DNA of 64,000 nucleotides from Chitinophagales bacterium (GTDB taxonomy: Bacteria; Bacteroidota; Bacteroidia; Chitinophagales; Chitinophagaceae), in the NCBI GenBank assembly GCA_020636495.1, contig JACJXQ010000008.1:1674001-1738000 (forward strand), read 5' to 3'. The notes below the pieces were generated by a model. That model did not search any database. It worked only from the letters and a program-made list of their open reading frames with translations, and had not been told where the DNA came from. A program made the translations under genes and the position numbers. Below are positions 42,791-51,689 of this stretch, one piece after another (position 1 is the stretch's first letter; each line of letters begins with the position of its first letter).

Positions 42791-43537
42791 TTAATAAACG
42801 TGTTGCCCGCCGTTTATGGCATAATTAGCCCCGGTAATAAAACTGGTTTCTTTAGATGAAAGGAATGAAACCAGGTGCGCTATCTCTTCAGTTCCACCCA
42901 ACCGGCCCAATGGAATTTCGGCCACTATCTTGTCCCTGTGTTCCTGCGGAACAGCCATTACCATGTCAGTGGCAATATATCCCGGCGAGATGGTGTTAAC
43001 TGTAATGCCTTTTTTAGCCACTTCCATAGCCAGTGTTTTTGTAAAGCCATGCATACCCGCTTTAGCAGCGCTATAGTTTGCCTGGCCGAATTGTCCCCTC
43101 TGCCCGTTCACTGAAGATATGTTGATAATGCGCCCGTAGTTGCGGTCTATCATCTGGTTGATGACATTGCGGGTGCAGTTGAAAACACTATACAGATTGG
43201 TTTGCAACACCTCGTCCCAATGCTCACGGCTCATTTTTCTGAATTGGCCATCCCTGGTTATTCCGGCATTATTTACAAGTACGTCTATCTGGCCTATTTC
43301 ACTTTCTATATGCTGCACCATATCGGCCACAGCGTCGTAGTCGCATACATTGGCCTGGTACATATCCATTTTAAAACCCTCGGCCTGCATTTGTGCCTGC
43401 CACTTCTCTGCCTTTTCCTTATTGTTGTAGTTGGCTACTACATGAAAACCGTCTTTGGCAAGACGCTTGCAAATGGCTGTGCCAAGACCTCCTGTACCAC
43501 CGGTCACTAAGGCTACATACTTTTTATTTGTATCCAT
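42791..43537 (-). CDS. phbB: Acetoacetyl-CoA/3-oxoacyl reductase (SDR, PhbB-like)
   Basis: 248 residues of a classical short-chain dehydrogenase: cofactor loop VTGGTGGLGTAICK, NNAGITRDGQFRKM, the Ser in ISSVNGQRGQFGQANYSAAKAG with YxxxK, and ISPGYIATDMV. The sequence AGITRD...MSREHWDEVLQTNL...QFGQANYSAAKAGMHGFTK is closest to PhbB, which makes (R)-3-hydroxybutyryl-CoA with NADPH for polyhydroxybutyrate; FabG remains an alternative. No PHA synthase or thiolase is in the window. Confidence 0.85.
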   Translation of the reverse strand: MDTNKKYVALVTGGTGGLGTAICKRLAKDGFHVVANYNNKEKAEKWQAQMQAEGFKMDMYQANVCDYDAVADMVQHIESEIGQIDVLVNNAGITRDGQFRKMSREHWDEVLQTNLYSVFNCTRNVINQMIDRNYGRIINISSVNGQRGQFGQANYSAAKAGMHGFTKTLAMEVAKKGITVNTISPGYIATDMVMAVPQEHRDKIVAEIPLGRLGGTEEIAHLVSFLSSKETSFITGANYAINGGQHVY

Positions 43538-43626
43538 AAATGTATTTGTTAGGGGTTGTCAAATATTGCTTTATACAATATAAGATACATGTCCCACAAA
43601 TACAATGTATTGGCAATAAGCTAACA

Positions 43627-44106
43627 TTAATATTTCTGTAGCAACACATTGGCAGTAGCCACCACACCCTCTTCCCGGCCTATGAAGCTCAGGTGCTCGG
43701 TAGTGGTTGCTTTTACTGAAACATCGTGTATGGTCAGTTTCAGGATCTCAGCTATGGTAGCCTGCATCTGCGGCACATAGGGTTTTATTTTCGGTGCCTG
43801 CAGCAGCAGGGTGCTGTCAACATTTACCACGCTGTAACCCTTTTCGGTTATCAACCTGTAACATTCTGCCAGTAATATTTTGCTGTCAACGCCCTTGTAC
43901 TTTGGGTCTGTATCAGGAAAATGGACACCTATGTCTCCCAGCGCCAGTGCGCCCAGCATGGCATCGCAAATAGCATGCAGCAGTACGTCAGCATCGCTAT
44001 AGCCAACAGCGCCTTTGCTATGTGGTATCAATACACCGCCCAGCCATAGCTCGCGGCCTTCTGCCATCTGATGAAAATCTATTCCCTGGCCTATTCTGTA
44101 AGACAT
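43627..44106 (-). CDS. ispF: 2-C-methyl-D-erythritol 2,4-cyclodiphosphate synthase
   Basis: 159 residues from the ATG at 44106 (MSYRIGQGIDFHQM). The frame continues upstream to 44175 but that part reads through the rplY terminator. Metal-binding Asp10/His12 (GIDFHQ), SDADVLLHAICDAMLGALALGDIG, FPDTDPKYKG and the KATTTEHLSFIGREEGV end are present. It makes the cyclic diphosphate of the MEP isoprenoid pathway in a homotrimer. Confidence 0.95.
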   Translation of the reverse strand: MSYRIGQGIDFHQMAEGRELWLGGVLIPHSKGAVGYSDADVLLHAICDAMLGALALGDIGVHFPDTDPKYKGVDSKILLAECYRLITEKGYSVVNVDSTLLLQAPKIKPYVPQMQATIAEILKLTIHDVSVKATTTEHLSFIGREEGVVATANVLLQKY

Positions 44107-44143
44107 GTCGCAAATGTAGGTAATAGTCAGCTCGTTTGCCAAC

Positions 44144-44171
44144 AAAAAAGCCCCGCAACTGCGGGGCTTTT
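44144..44171 (-). terminator. Intrinsic terminator after rplY
   Basis: Stem AAAAGCCCCGC/GCGGGGCTTTT (44146-44156 and 44161-44171) with an A/T-rich run continuing on the minus strand. It lies 19 bases beyond the rplY stop and within the ispF leader. Confidence 0.88.
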
Positions 44172-44189
44172 CCATATTCAGAAACTTTA

Positions 44190-44786
44190 TTACTTCTTGC
44201 CGGCTTTCTCTTCTGCAGCAGCATCGGCACCTGCCTGGCGCAGGGCACGGGTCATCACTACAGATGCTATCGGAATACGTGGAGAGTTCATGATCTCGAT
44301 ATTCTCAGATGGGATATCTTCAACACGAACGTTGCCATTCAGTTCCAGTTCTTCGATGTTTACTTCCAGGTGCTCTTTCAGGAACCTTGGGTAAGTACGA
44401 ACTTTTACGTTCTTCAGTTTGATCACCAGGCGACCACCTTCTTTTACACCTTTAGGCTGTCCTACAAAGTTCAGCGGCAGGTTAGCTATCACTTTCTTGC
44501 CATCTACCAGTTCCAGCAGGTCAATGTGTGTCAGTGCGTCTGTCACCACGTCAAACTGCAGGTCTTTCAGGATACAACGGTAAGCCTTACCTTCCAGGTT
44601 CACTTCTACCACCTGGAATTCAGGAGTGTACACCAGTCCGCGTACGGCAAGCGGTGCTACACTGCAATGGATGATCTCATCACCGCCGTAAATTACGACA
44701 GGTACTTGTCCTTCAGAACGAAGACGGCGCGTTGCTCCTTTACCGAAATCGCTTCTGATTTGTCCTTCTACTTTAATAGTTTTCAT
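44190..44786 (-). CDS. rplY: 50S ribosomal protein L25 (general stress protein CTC form)
   Basis: 198 residues, the long two-domain form. The N-terminal L25 domain has RSDFGKGATRRLRSEGQVPVVIYGG, and the TL5/CTC C-terminal domain has LPLNFVGQPKGVKEGGRLVIKLKNVKVRTYPRFLKEHLEVNI. It binds 5S rRNA. The tail (QAGADAAAEEKAGKK) is low complexity, as usual. It follows prs by 163 bases on the same strand, a common bacterial pairing. Confidence 0.94.
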   Translation of the reverse strand: MKTIKVEGQIRSDFGKGATRRLRSEGQVPVVIYGGDEIIHCSVAPLAVRGLVYTPEFQVVEVNLEGKAYRCILKDLQFDVVTDALTHIDLLELVDGKKVIANLPLNFVGQPKGVKEGGRLVIKLKNVKVRTYPRFLKEHLEVNIEELELNGNVRVEDIPSENIEIMNSPRIPIASVVMTRALRQAGADAAAEEKAGKK

Positions 44787-44949
44787 TACTACTTTTTTAC
44801 TTACTTCAACTCCGGTCGTAACACCTGGCGAACATCCGGACGCTGAAACGTCGTTTTTTTAAAATTTAATTCTTGTTAAAGGCAGCTACTAAGTAGTCTG
44901 GCCAGGTTTTGTTGTATAAACAGTCGTTTTATTAATGTTTTTCGGCGCT

Positions 44950-45897
44950 TTATTTCTTCAGGTTGCTATGAATAAATAAAGAGCTGATCGATTTATTCTC
45001 AAAAGTATTCCTGATGGCTACCGCAAACAGGTCGCTGGTGGTTAATACTTTTATTTTGTCACTTTCTTTTTTTAACGGTATCGTGTCACACACAACCAGT
45101 TCTGTCAAAGCAGATTTTTCAATGTTTTCGTAAGCCTTTCCGCTCAACACGGGGTGCGTACAAAATGCACGTACCGACAAAGCACCTCTCTCCATCAGCA
45201 TCTCAGCGGCCTTGCTCAGGGTACCAGCCGTATCACACAGGTCGTCTATAAGTACTACGTTTTTCCCACTTACATCACCTATCACCGTCATGGCTGCTAT
45301 CTCGTTGGCGCGCTTGCGTTGCTTGTCGCATATCACCATATCCACCTCGAAATATTTGGCCACTTCAAGTACCCTTTTGGTACTACCCACGTCTGGGGCC
45401 GCAAAGATAAGGTTTTCTATGTTAAGATTTTCAATATAAGGGATAAAAATAGCAGAGCCGTCCAGGTGGTCCACAGGGATGTCGAAGAAGCCCTGTATCT
45501 GGGGTGCGTGCAGGTCCATGGTCATGATCCTGTTAGCGCCTGCTTTGGCCAGCAGGTTGGCTACCAGCTTCGATGCGATAGATACCCTTGGTTTGTCCTT
45601 CCTGTCCTGGCGGGCGTAGCCATAGTAGGGGATAACCGCCGTGATATAACCGGCGGAAGCACGCCTGGCAGCGTCTATCATCATCAGCAGCTCCATCAGG
45701 TTGTCAGACGGGGCAAAGGTGGATTGTACCAGGAAAACATAGTCTCCACGTATGGATTCCATGAATACGGGCTGGAATTCACCATCACTGAATTTGTTTA
45801 CGGTTAGTTTACCCAGCTTTTTGCCGAAAGCCTTGGCTATTTTTTCGGCCAGGTAGGTAGACCCTGTGCCTGAAAATACTTTTACTGTAGACTGCAT
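44950..45897 (-). CDS. prs: Ribose-phosphate pyrophosphokinase
   Basis: 315 residues. Key blocks are VNKFSDGEFQPVFMESIRG, YYGYARQDRKDKPRVSIASKLVANLL, the metal site TMDLHAPQIQGFFDIP, the flexible loop KQRKRANE, and the PRPP-binding VLIDDLCDTAGTLSKAAEML. It makes PRPP for nucleotide, His and Trp synthesis. A good promoter lies at 45921-45950. Confidence 0.96.
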   Translation of the reverse strand: MQSTVKVFSGTGSTYLAEKIAKAFGKKLGKLTVNKFSDGEFQPVFMESIRGDYVFLVQSTFAPSDNLMELLMMIDAARRASAGYITAVIPYYGYARQDRKDKPRVSIASKLVANLLAKAGANRIMTMDLHAPQIQGFFDIPVDHLDGSAIFIPYIENLNIENLIFAAPDVGSTKRVLEVAKYFEVDMVICDKQRKRANEIAAMTVIGDVSGKNVVLIDDLCDTAGTLSKAAEMLMERGALSVRAFCTHPVLSGKAYENIEKSALTELVVCDTIPLKKESDKIKVLTTSDLFAVAIRNTFENKSISSLFIHSNLKK

Positions 45898-45920
45898 GAC
45901 AGATAATGAAAAATGAACGG

Positions 45921-45950
45921 CAAAGTTACTTAATCGTTACCTTAATCAAA
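45921..45950 (-). promoter_or_regulatory. prs promoter, -33 and -7 boxes
   Basis: On the minus strand TTTG (45947-45950), 18 bases, then TAACTTTG (45921-45928). Both match the Bacteroidota sigma consensus with near-ideal spacing, 23 bases upstream of the prs ATG. Confidence 0.65.
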
Positions 45951-45996
45951 ATAAGATTGTTATTTCTTTGGGCTTTTTTTCAACCTATGCATCACT

Positions 45997-46049
45997 TTGA
46001 CAACGTTAATTGTCAATATTGCACGCTAAGGTTGAATACTTTACCTTAG
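45997..46049. promoter_or_regulatory. Two inverted repeats upstream of the PIG-V-like pair
   Basis: TTGACAA/TTGTCAA (45997-46003 and 46010-46016) is a 7-bp palindrome with a 6-base centre. CTAAGGT/ACCTTAG (46026-46032 and 46043-46049) is a second one. Both lie within 76 bases of the ATG at 46073, so they are candidate operators or leader hairpins. Confidence 0.4.
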
Positions 46050-46072
46050 TGGCTTGACGTACCTGACGCAAC

Positions 46073-47335
46073 ATGAGGATACAAAAGCATGTTCTGAACT
46101 CTTTTTTACTGGCCCTTGGTTATGGTATTGTATTCCATTTTATACAGTATTTTTTTTACAGGATACAAATTACCCACGATTTTGCCCGGTATGACAGCCT
46201 GATGCGTTGGGATGCGCTCTCTTATCATTCTGTTGCTGAACTGGGTTATATACATACAGATGGTGAGGGCACTAATACCGCTTTCTGGCCTTTGTTCCCA
46301 TTGATATGGAACATAACAGGATTGGGCACATTGTGTATTTCTCTGCTCAATATTATATTCTTTTCTATAGGTTTTGCGGCGTTCAATACTGTTTACAAGA
46401 TAGATGCCCCGACTCGTTTGCTCTGGTTGACCATCCCTCTGTTCTATTTAGCATGGATACCGGGGGCTGATGCGTTGTTTATTATGTTCACCTCACTTGT
46501 TCTGGCGGGTATTCATAAACGTAACCATTGGCTGGTCAGGTTGGCAATGTTGGGTGTTGCACTCACAAAACCGGCTGTGTTGATATTACTTCCGGCACTT
46601 TTGCTCATGGAGTTGCTTACTTCCGGCAAGAAGCATATTTTTTCTGCGCTGAAGGTATTCCTGGCAGATCATCTCATACCGGCGCTCCTGGGTTTATTGC
46701 TTTTTGCGGTATACCAGTACAGGAGTGTGGGTATATGGTTTGATTTTATCAGGCAAAGGAAATTGTATGGCTACTATTTCAGGTGGCCAACTTTTCCACT
46801 CAACAGCAGGTTTGGCCCCGGCGAACTATGGTTGGATGCCGCTGCTTTGTTTCTTTGTTTTATTGCATTGGTATGGATCGTCCGTATTGTGGTCGCCGGG
46901 TTCAGAAAGCATGCTGTTGCTGCAGACAGGTTATTCATCCTTTCTTGTTGTTACCTGGTAGGTGCTATGTTGTTTATACTGTTCTTCAACCCGACATGGG
47001 AGGTAAATACGACAAACGTGACAGGCGCATATCAACTGGCATTGGCTACGCCATTCTTCTGGGTGTTGTTGTACAGGTTTACATATACCGGTAATTACAA
47101 GGTCTCCGATTATTTTAAAGTATTACTATTGACCAATATCTTCTGGCTGCTGTTCGAACACTATCAGCATATTCGTTATGTGCTGTATTTCAATTTTGCC
47201 TCAGTGCTGATCATTATGTATATGTTGCAGACCAATAAGCGGATACAATGGATGCAGACAGCAATAGTGGTCGTCAATTTTATTTTGCAGGTATATATGA
47301 TCCAAAGGTATATGATGAATATAAAAACAGGTTGA
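46073..47335 (+). CDS. PIG-V-like GT-C glycosyltransferase, copy 1
   Basis: 420 residues with about 10-11 membrane segments. The N-terminal luminal loop RYDSLMRWDALSYHSVAELGY...NTAFWPLFPLIW matches the Asp-containing loop of PIG-V/GT76 mannosyltransferases (WD...Y..ia..GY, N.AFFPL.P). GT-C enzymes use polyprenyl-phosphate sugars on the outer face of the membrane. It is followed after 10 bases by a homologue of the same layout. The sugar and acceptor are unknown. Confidence 0.7.
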   Translation: MRIQKHVLNSFLLALGYGIVFHFIQYFFYRIQITHDFARYDSLMRWDALSYHSVAELGYIHTDGEGTNTAFWPLFPLIWNITGLGTLCISLLNIIFFSIGFAAFNTVYKIDAPTRLLWLTIPLFYLAWIPGADALFIMFTSLVLAGIHKRNHWLVRLAMLGVALTKPAVLILLPALLLMELLTSGKKHIFSALKVFLADHLIPALLGLLLFAVYQYRSVGIWFDFIRQRKLYGYYFRWPTFPLNSRFGPGELWLDAAALFLCFIALVWIVRIVVAGFRKHAVAADRLFILSCCYLVGAMLFILFFNPTWEVNTTNVTGAYQLALATPFFWVLLYRFTYTGNYKVSDYFKVLLLTNIFWLLFEHYQHIRYVLYFNFASVLIIMYMLQTNKRIQWMQTAIVVVNFILQVYMIQRYMMNIKTG

Positions 47336-47345
47336 CCATCAAAAA

Positions 47346-48638
47346 ATGAACGGACTGAAAAAAATATCCGGCATAGGTGGAAAAATACCTGTGCATGTAC
47401 TCAACTCCTTTTTCCTGGCATTAGGATATGGTGTTGCTGTATATATATTAATGCCTTTCCTCCTGAGAATAGGCATGCTTGTTGAAATACCCGATAGTAA
47501 CAATCTCTTAAACTGGGATGCCGGATGGTATTACCAGATCATGAAAGAGGGGTATCATTATACGGAAGGTGTCGCATCTAATTCAGCATTTTTCCCGCTT
47601 ATGCCATGGGTCTGGAAAGTACTGCATGTCGGGGTATGGGGTATTTCTTTTGCCAACCTGGTGTTCTTTTCTGTGGGTTTTGCCTGCATCAATGCAATAT
47701 ATGATCTGGATGCCCGCACACGTTTTCTTTGGCTCACAATTCCATCTTTCTATTTTGTATGGATACCCTATACTGAGGCCATGTTCGTCATGTTTATATC
47801 CTTGTTCTTTCTGGGTTGGGTGAAACAAAAGAGGTGGCTTATCTGGTTGGGCTTGTTTTGTGTTTCGCTTACACGGCCAACTACAATGATACTGGCACCG
47901 GCACTACTTATTACCGAACTGATAACAGGCAGCAACAAGAATTGGCTGCCGGCATTGAAAACCTTTTTTGTCGATTATGCTTTGCCGCTTTTTGGTGGAT
48001 TGGCGTTTTTTATATGGTACGAATATTATGCAACAGGTGTATGGTTCGCTTTCTTTAAACAGGAAGAGAACTGGGGACATAAATTCGCATGGACGATCTT
48101 TCCGCTTAACAGCATGTATGGCCTCAGGCTGTTATGGCTGAATGCAGTTGCTCTTTTCCTGGGATTGGTATCGTTGCTTACATTGGTCAGGCTGGGACTG
48201 CTCTGGTTATTCAAAAACAAGAATGAGGATAAACTGTTCGTGGTTTCCTGCCTGTACTTTACCGGCATCTCGTTAGTCACCATCCTGTTCAACCCCATTT
48301 GGGGCACATCTACAACCAATGTGTATGATATCCATCGTTATGCCCTTGTTTCGCCTTTCTTCTGGGTATTGTTGCACAGGTATTCTGTTACTGCCGTTTA
48401 TAAATGGTACCACTATGTTGCAGTGCTGGTACTAAGCAACCTGTTCTGGCTGGCCTTTGCCTCTTATATCCACAGGGAGTATCTGCTGTATTTTAATTGT
48501 GCGGGAATACTGATGATGATGTACATGAGCCTGGCAACAAAACGCATACAATGGATGCCAATGGCGCTTGCAGCTATCAACTTTGTAGTACAGGTATTTA
48601 TGTTCCAGTGGTATTTGGAAATGATCTATCCGGGGTAG
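47346..48638 (+). CDS. PIG-V-like GT-C glycosyltransferase, copy 2
   Basis: 430 residues, a homologue of the gene at 46073 (shared HVLNSFFLALGYG start, NLLNWDAGWYYQIMKEGY loop with NSAFFPLMPWVW, DARTRFLWLTIPSFY, and TTNV near the end). Divergence is spread evenly, so the duplication is old. The two probably form one operon and could act in sequence or as a heteromer. The stop is 3 bases from the convergent gene's stop. Confidence 0.7.
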   Translation: MNGLKKISGIGGKIPVHVLNSFFLALGYGVAVYILMPFLLRIGMLVEIPDSNNLLNWDAGWYYQIMKEGYHYTEGVASNSAFFPLMPWVWKVLHVGVWGISFANLVFFSVGFACINAIYDLDARTRFLWLTIPSFYFVWIPYTEAMFVMFISLFFLGWVKQKRWLIWLGLFCVSLTRPTTMILAPALLITELITGSNKNWLPALKTFFVDYALPLFGGLAFFIWYEYYATGVWFAFFKQEENWGHKFAWTIFPLNSMYGLRLLWLNAVALFLGLVSLLTLVRLGLLWLFKNKNEDKLFVVSCLYFTGISLVTILFNPIWGTSTTNVYDIHRYALVSPFFWVLLHRYSVTAVYKWYHYVAVLVLSNLFWLAFASYIHREYLLYFNCAGILMMMYMSLATKRIQWMPMALAAINFVVQVFMFQWYLEMIYPG

Positions 48639-48641
48639 CAG

Positions 48642-49373
48642 CTACCATCCGCTGGCCAGCACGTCGGCTATATGCATCGTGCGTATAGGCAGCTTGTTGT
48701 TATCTATGTAACCCTGTACATGCATCATGCACGATACGTCCGTAGTGATCATATACTCTGCACCGGTATCTAACGCGCTTTGTACTTTGGTTTGCGCCAT
48801 GCCTATAGAGATAGGTTCGTACTTTACTGAGAAGGTACCCCCGAAACCGCAGCAGGTCTCGCATTCTTTCATTTCTACCATTTCAAGGCCTTTCACGTTT
48901 TGCAGCAATTTCCTCGGTCCTTCTTTTATACCGCACTCACGCAGGGCTCCGCAGGCATCATGATAAGTAGCCTTGCCGTTTAGTGTGGCACCTATATCTT
49001 CTACTTTCAGTATGTTGGTCAGGAATTCTGTAAATTCAAACATCCTGTTGCTTAGCTGGTGACTGTTCACATGCGCACTGCTGTTCTCCAGCAGGCGGTC
49101 GTAATAATTACGCACAAAACCAGTGCACGAGCCGCTGGGCCCTACTACATATCCATTCCCTTCAAAGTCATTCACAAACTTTTTGGCTACAGACCTTGAT
49201 TCGTCCCAGTAACCGGCATTGAATGCGGGTTGGCCACAACAGGTTTGTTTCGCGTTATAGCTTACCTCGCATCCCAGTTTCTCCAGCACCTTTACCATAT
49301 TCATCCCGGTTTCAGGATATAGCTGGTCTACAAAGCAGGGTATGAACAGTTGTACTTGTATCTTTTCACTCAT
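48642..49373 (-). CDS. LutA/LldE-type (Fe-S)-binding CCG-domain protein
   Basis: 243 residues with two CCG (cysteine-rich) domains: CFVDQLYPE...KQTCCGQPAFNAGY in the first and YHDACGALRECGIKEGP...CETCCGFGGTFSVKY in the second. It corresponds to LutA/LldE of the lactate oxidation complex or GlpC-like subunits. Partners LutB and LutC are not in the window, so the role is uncertain. It begins 7 bases after ribH, so it is translationally close to riboflavin synthesis. Confidence 0.85.
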   Translation of the reverse strand: MSEKIQVQLFIPCFVDQLYPETGMNMVKVLEKLGCEVSYNAKQTCCGQPAFNAGYWDESRSVAKKFVNDFEGNGYVVGPSGSCTGFVRNYYDRLLENSSAHVNSHQLSNRMFEFTEFLTNILKVEDIGATLNGKATYHDACGALRECGIKEGPRKLLQNVKGLEMVEMKECETCCGFGGTFSVKYEPISIGMAQTKVQSALDTGAEYMITTDVSCMMHVQGYIDNNKLPIRTMHIADVLASGW

Positions 49374-49380
49374 CGGTCTG

Positions 49381-49869
49381 TTACTTATTCAGATTGCGGT
49401 TAAATTGTATCATTTTCAGTGCGGTCAGCGCGGCCTCTTCTCCTTTATGTCCATGTGCCCCGCCCAGTCTTTCCCATGCCTGCTCCTCTGTGTCCAGCGT
49501 CAGTACTCCGAAGATCACGGGTACATTCAGTGTGACATTCAGTTGGGTAATGCCTTCTGTTACGGCTTTGCACACATATTCAAAATGCGGCGTGCCGCCA
49601 CGTATCACAGCGCCAAAAGCAATGATCGCTTCAGCGTCTGTATGTTCCGCCACCTGTTTGCATGCAAAGGGCAGTTCAAAACTCCCCGGCACAGAGGCTG
49701 AATAAACGGTAGTTGCATTGTGCTGTTGCAATACGCGTGCTGCGCCGGCCATCTGCTCGGCTACTATCTTATCATTCCACTCGGTATATACAATGGCCAC
49801 CTTTGCGTGGGTAAGCCCTGCCAGCGATGACGTGTCTAATAATGATATGCTGTGTTGCGACTGTGCCAT
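49381..49869 (-). CDS. ribH: 6,7-dimethyl-8-ribityllumazine synthase
   Basis: 162 residues. It has the lumazine synthase blocks IVYTEWNDKIVAEQMAGA, SVPGSFELPFACKQ, AIIAFGAVIRGGTPHFEYVC, VPVIFGVLTLDTEEQAWERLGG and GHKGEEAALTAL. It catalyses the penultimate riboflavin step in a 60-mer or pentamer. It is preceded by a terminator for the TPR gene and followed by the LutA-like gene. Confidence 0.95.
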   Translation of the reverse strand: MAQSQHSISLLDTSSLAGLTHAKVAIVYTEWNDKIVAEQMAGAARVLQQHNATTVYSASVPGSFELPFACKQVAEHTDAEAIIAFGAVIRGGTPHFEYVCKAVTEGITQLNVTLNVPVIFGVLTLDTEEQAWERLGGAHGHKGEEAALTALKMIQFNRNLNK

Positions 49870-49873
49870 GAAT

Positions 49874-49911
49874 AAAAAAATCCCCTTTCAGCCCGTAAAG
49901 GTAAAAAGGGG
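49874..49911 (-). terminator. Intrinsic terminator after the TPR gene
   Basis: Stem CCCCTTT/AAAGGGG (49882-49888 and 49905-49911) with a 16-base loop, followed on the minus strand by seven Ts. Confidence 0.7.
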
Positions 49912-49938
49912 AGGTGAATTATATAAAGTAATAATTGT

Positions 49939-50595
49939 TTAATCTAATACCCCTACGCGTGCCAGGTGGCGTTCTATATCCTGCCCAACCTGTGTACGTG
50001 GGTACTCATTCTTAATAGTTTCGTATGCCTCTTTTGCTTTGTCGGGCTGGTTGTTCAGCTCATATGCCATACCCAGGCGGAACAGGAATATCGGCGTTAT
50101 AGCATCATCGTCTTTGTTGCCCGATGCTTTCTTATAATACTCGATACCTTTGCTAACATCACCTTTTTCCATATAGGCATCGCCCAGCGCGCCCCATGAA
50201 GAATAGCTAAGCAGTGAACCTTTGCCATCAAAATCTTTCAGGTATTTAATAGCATTATCAAAGTCGCCCATATGCAGGTAGCAAACACCTATATAGTGGT
50301 CGCACAGGTTGGCAGTAGGCGTACCGCTGAATTTCTTCTGTATCTTCAGGAAACCCGGGTGCTGTTCGTTGCCGTTAAGTGCCAGGTTGAAAGAATCAAC
50401 CTCCAGCATGCGTTGTGCCCAGGCAACGGTAGTAGCAGCCTTTTCAACACGTGGGGCCTGGTATAATTTTAAGTATGCAAATCCTCCTACCACTACCACC
50501 AGTATTACAGTAGCTATAGTATTGATACGCTTCTTGTTCGCTTCGTATTTCTCTACCAGTTTATCTAACGGGTTCTGTTCTTGCGTTGTTGCCAT
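49939..50595 (-). CDS. TPR membrane protein (YfgM-like)
   Basis: 218 residues. A cytoplasmic N-terminus is followed by one membrane segment (about 22-42, INTIATVILVVVVGGFAYLKLY). A periplasmic TPR solenoid follows, with motifs such as LCDHYIGVCYLHMGDFDNAIKYLKDF, WGALGDAYMEKGDVSKGIEYYKKA and FRLGMAYELNNQPDKAKEAYETI. The topology resembles YfgM, which assists folding of secreted proteins at the Sec translocon. It follows pdhA after 48 bases on the same strand. Confidence 0.78.
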   Translation of the reverse strand: MATTQEQNPLDKLVEKYEANKKRINTIATVILVVVVGGFAYLKLYQAPRVEKAATTVAWAQRMLEVDSFNLALNGNEQHPGFLKIQKKFSGTPTANLCDHYIGVCYLHMGDFDNAIKYLKDFDGKGSLLSYSSWGALGDAYMEKGDVSKGIEYYKKASGNKDDDAITPIFLFRLGMAYELNNQPDKAKEAYETIKNEYPRTQVGQDIERHLARVGVLD

Positions 50596-50643
50596 AAGTT
50601 TTACTTACAGGTTTTGTATCGTTTTTTTGTGTGGAATAAATTA

Positions 50644-51639
50644 TTAATCTGTAATAAAGGGGTAATCGTCTTCTGCGTATATGTCAGTAAATACTTCGCT
50701 GTCATCCGGCCATGGACTTTCTTCTGCAAATTCAACACATTCCTCTACTTCCATTTTTACCTTCTCGTTGATCTGCTCTATTTCGTCCTCGGTTGCCCAG
50801 CCATTATCCGTAATGGTTTTCAGTACCACGTTTATCGGGTCTTTATCCTTGTATTCTTCTACCTCTTCTTTGGTACGGTACTTAGCGGGGTCGCTCATAG
50901 AGTGTCCACGATAGCGGTATGTATGAATATCCAGCAGGGTAGGGCCGCCTTTTTCGCGGGCACGCTTCACGGCACGCTCTATTGCTTTGTGCACTTCTTC
51001 ACAGCTCATGCCGTCCACAGCATCACCGGGCATGTCATATCCGTCAGCCAGTCGGGCTATCTCCAGTGTCTTGCTGGTGCGCTCTACCGATGTACCCATC
51101 GCGTATTTGTTGTTCTCGCAAATAAACACCACCGGCAGCGACCATAACATCGCCATATTAAAAGCCTCGTGCAATATACCTTGCCTTGCAGCACCATCGC
51201 CGAAGAAGCAGATCGTAACGCGGTCGTTGCCCAGGTACTGGTCTGCCATGGCGATACCTGCGCCCAAACCTATCTGTCCGCCTACGATACCATGACCGCC
51301 AAAGAATCTTTTTTCTTTGCTGAAGAAGTGCATACTGCCTCCCTTACCCTTGGTACAGCCTGTAGCTTTACCATATAGCTCAGCCATACACTCCTTGGCC
51401 GGTATGCCTTTGGCAATGGCCAGGCCGTGGTCGCGGTAGGCGGTGATGATATTATCGTCGTCGCGTATAGCCGTCATAGTACCGGCGGCTACCGCCTCTT
51501 GTCCTATATACAGGTGGCAGAAACCACGTATCTTCTGCATGCCGTACAACTGTCCCGTCTTCTCTTCAAAGCGGCGCATCAGTAGCATGATCTCATACCA
51601 GTATAAATATGTCTCTTTACCGAATGGATTCTTCTGCAC
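50644..51639 (-). CDS. pdhA: Pyruvate dehydrogenase E1 component, alpha subunit
   Basis: 331 residues. It has GFCHLYIGQEAVAAG, GGSMHFFSKEKRFFGGHGIVGGQIGLGAGIA, the thiamine-diphosphate motif GDGAARQG...ENNKYAMGTSVERT and the phospholoop-like RYRGHSMSDPAKYR. It forms the E1 heterotetramer with PdhB, which is not in the window. The start is a GTG at 51639 (MQKNPFGKETY...); the first downstream ATG would remove part of the conserved N-terminus. Confidence 0.93.
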   Translation of the reverse strand: MQKNPFGKETYLYWYEIMLLMRRFEEKTGQLYGMQKIRGFCHLYIGQEAVAAGTMTAIRDDDNIITAYRDHGLAIAKGIPAKECMAELYGKATGCTKGKGGSMHFFSKEKRFFGGHGIVGGQIGLGAGIAMADQYLGNDRVTICFFGDGAARQGILHEAFNMAMLWSLPVVFICENNKYAMGTSVERTSKTLEIARLADGYDMPGDAVDGMSCEEVHKAIERAVKRAREKGGPTLLDIHTYRYRGHSMSDPAKYRTKEEVEEYKDKDPINVVLKTITDNGWATEDEIEQINEKVKMEVEECVEFAEESPWPDDSEVFTDIYAEDDYPFITD

Positions 51640-51648
51640 TTGAATGTT

Positions 51649-51656
51649 TAAATTTG
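51649..51656 (+). promoter_or_regulatory. Putative recF promoter, -7 box
   Basis: TAAATTTG, an exact TAnnTTTG match, 33 bases before the recF start, in the short divergent region with pdhA. Confidence 0.45.
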
Positions 51657-51689
51657 TGCGAAATTATAAAATAATTCGCTCGTTTCTGT

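Noticed and set aside
44826..44845. TTCAGCGTCC similarity to the 5136 palindrome in the rplY upstream region
   Set aside because: Only about 10 bases match, the second half of the palindrome is missing and no TAnnTTTG box follows at the same spacing.
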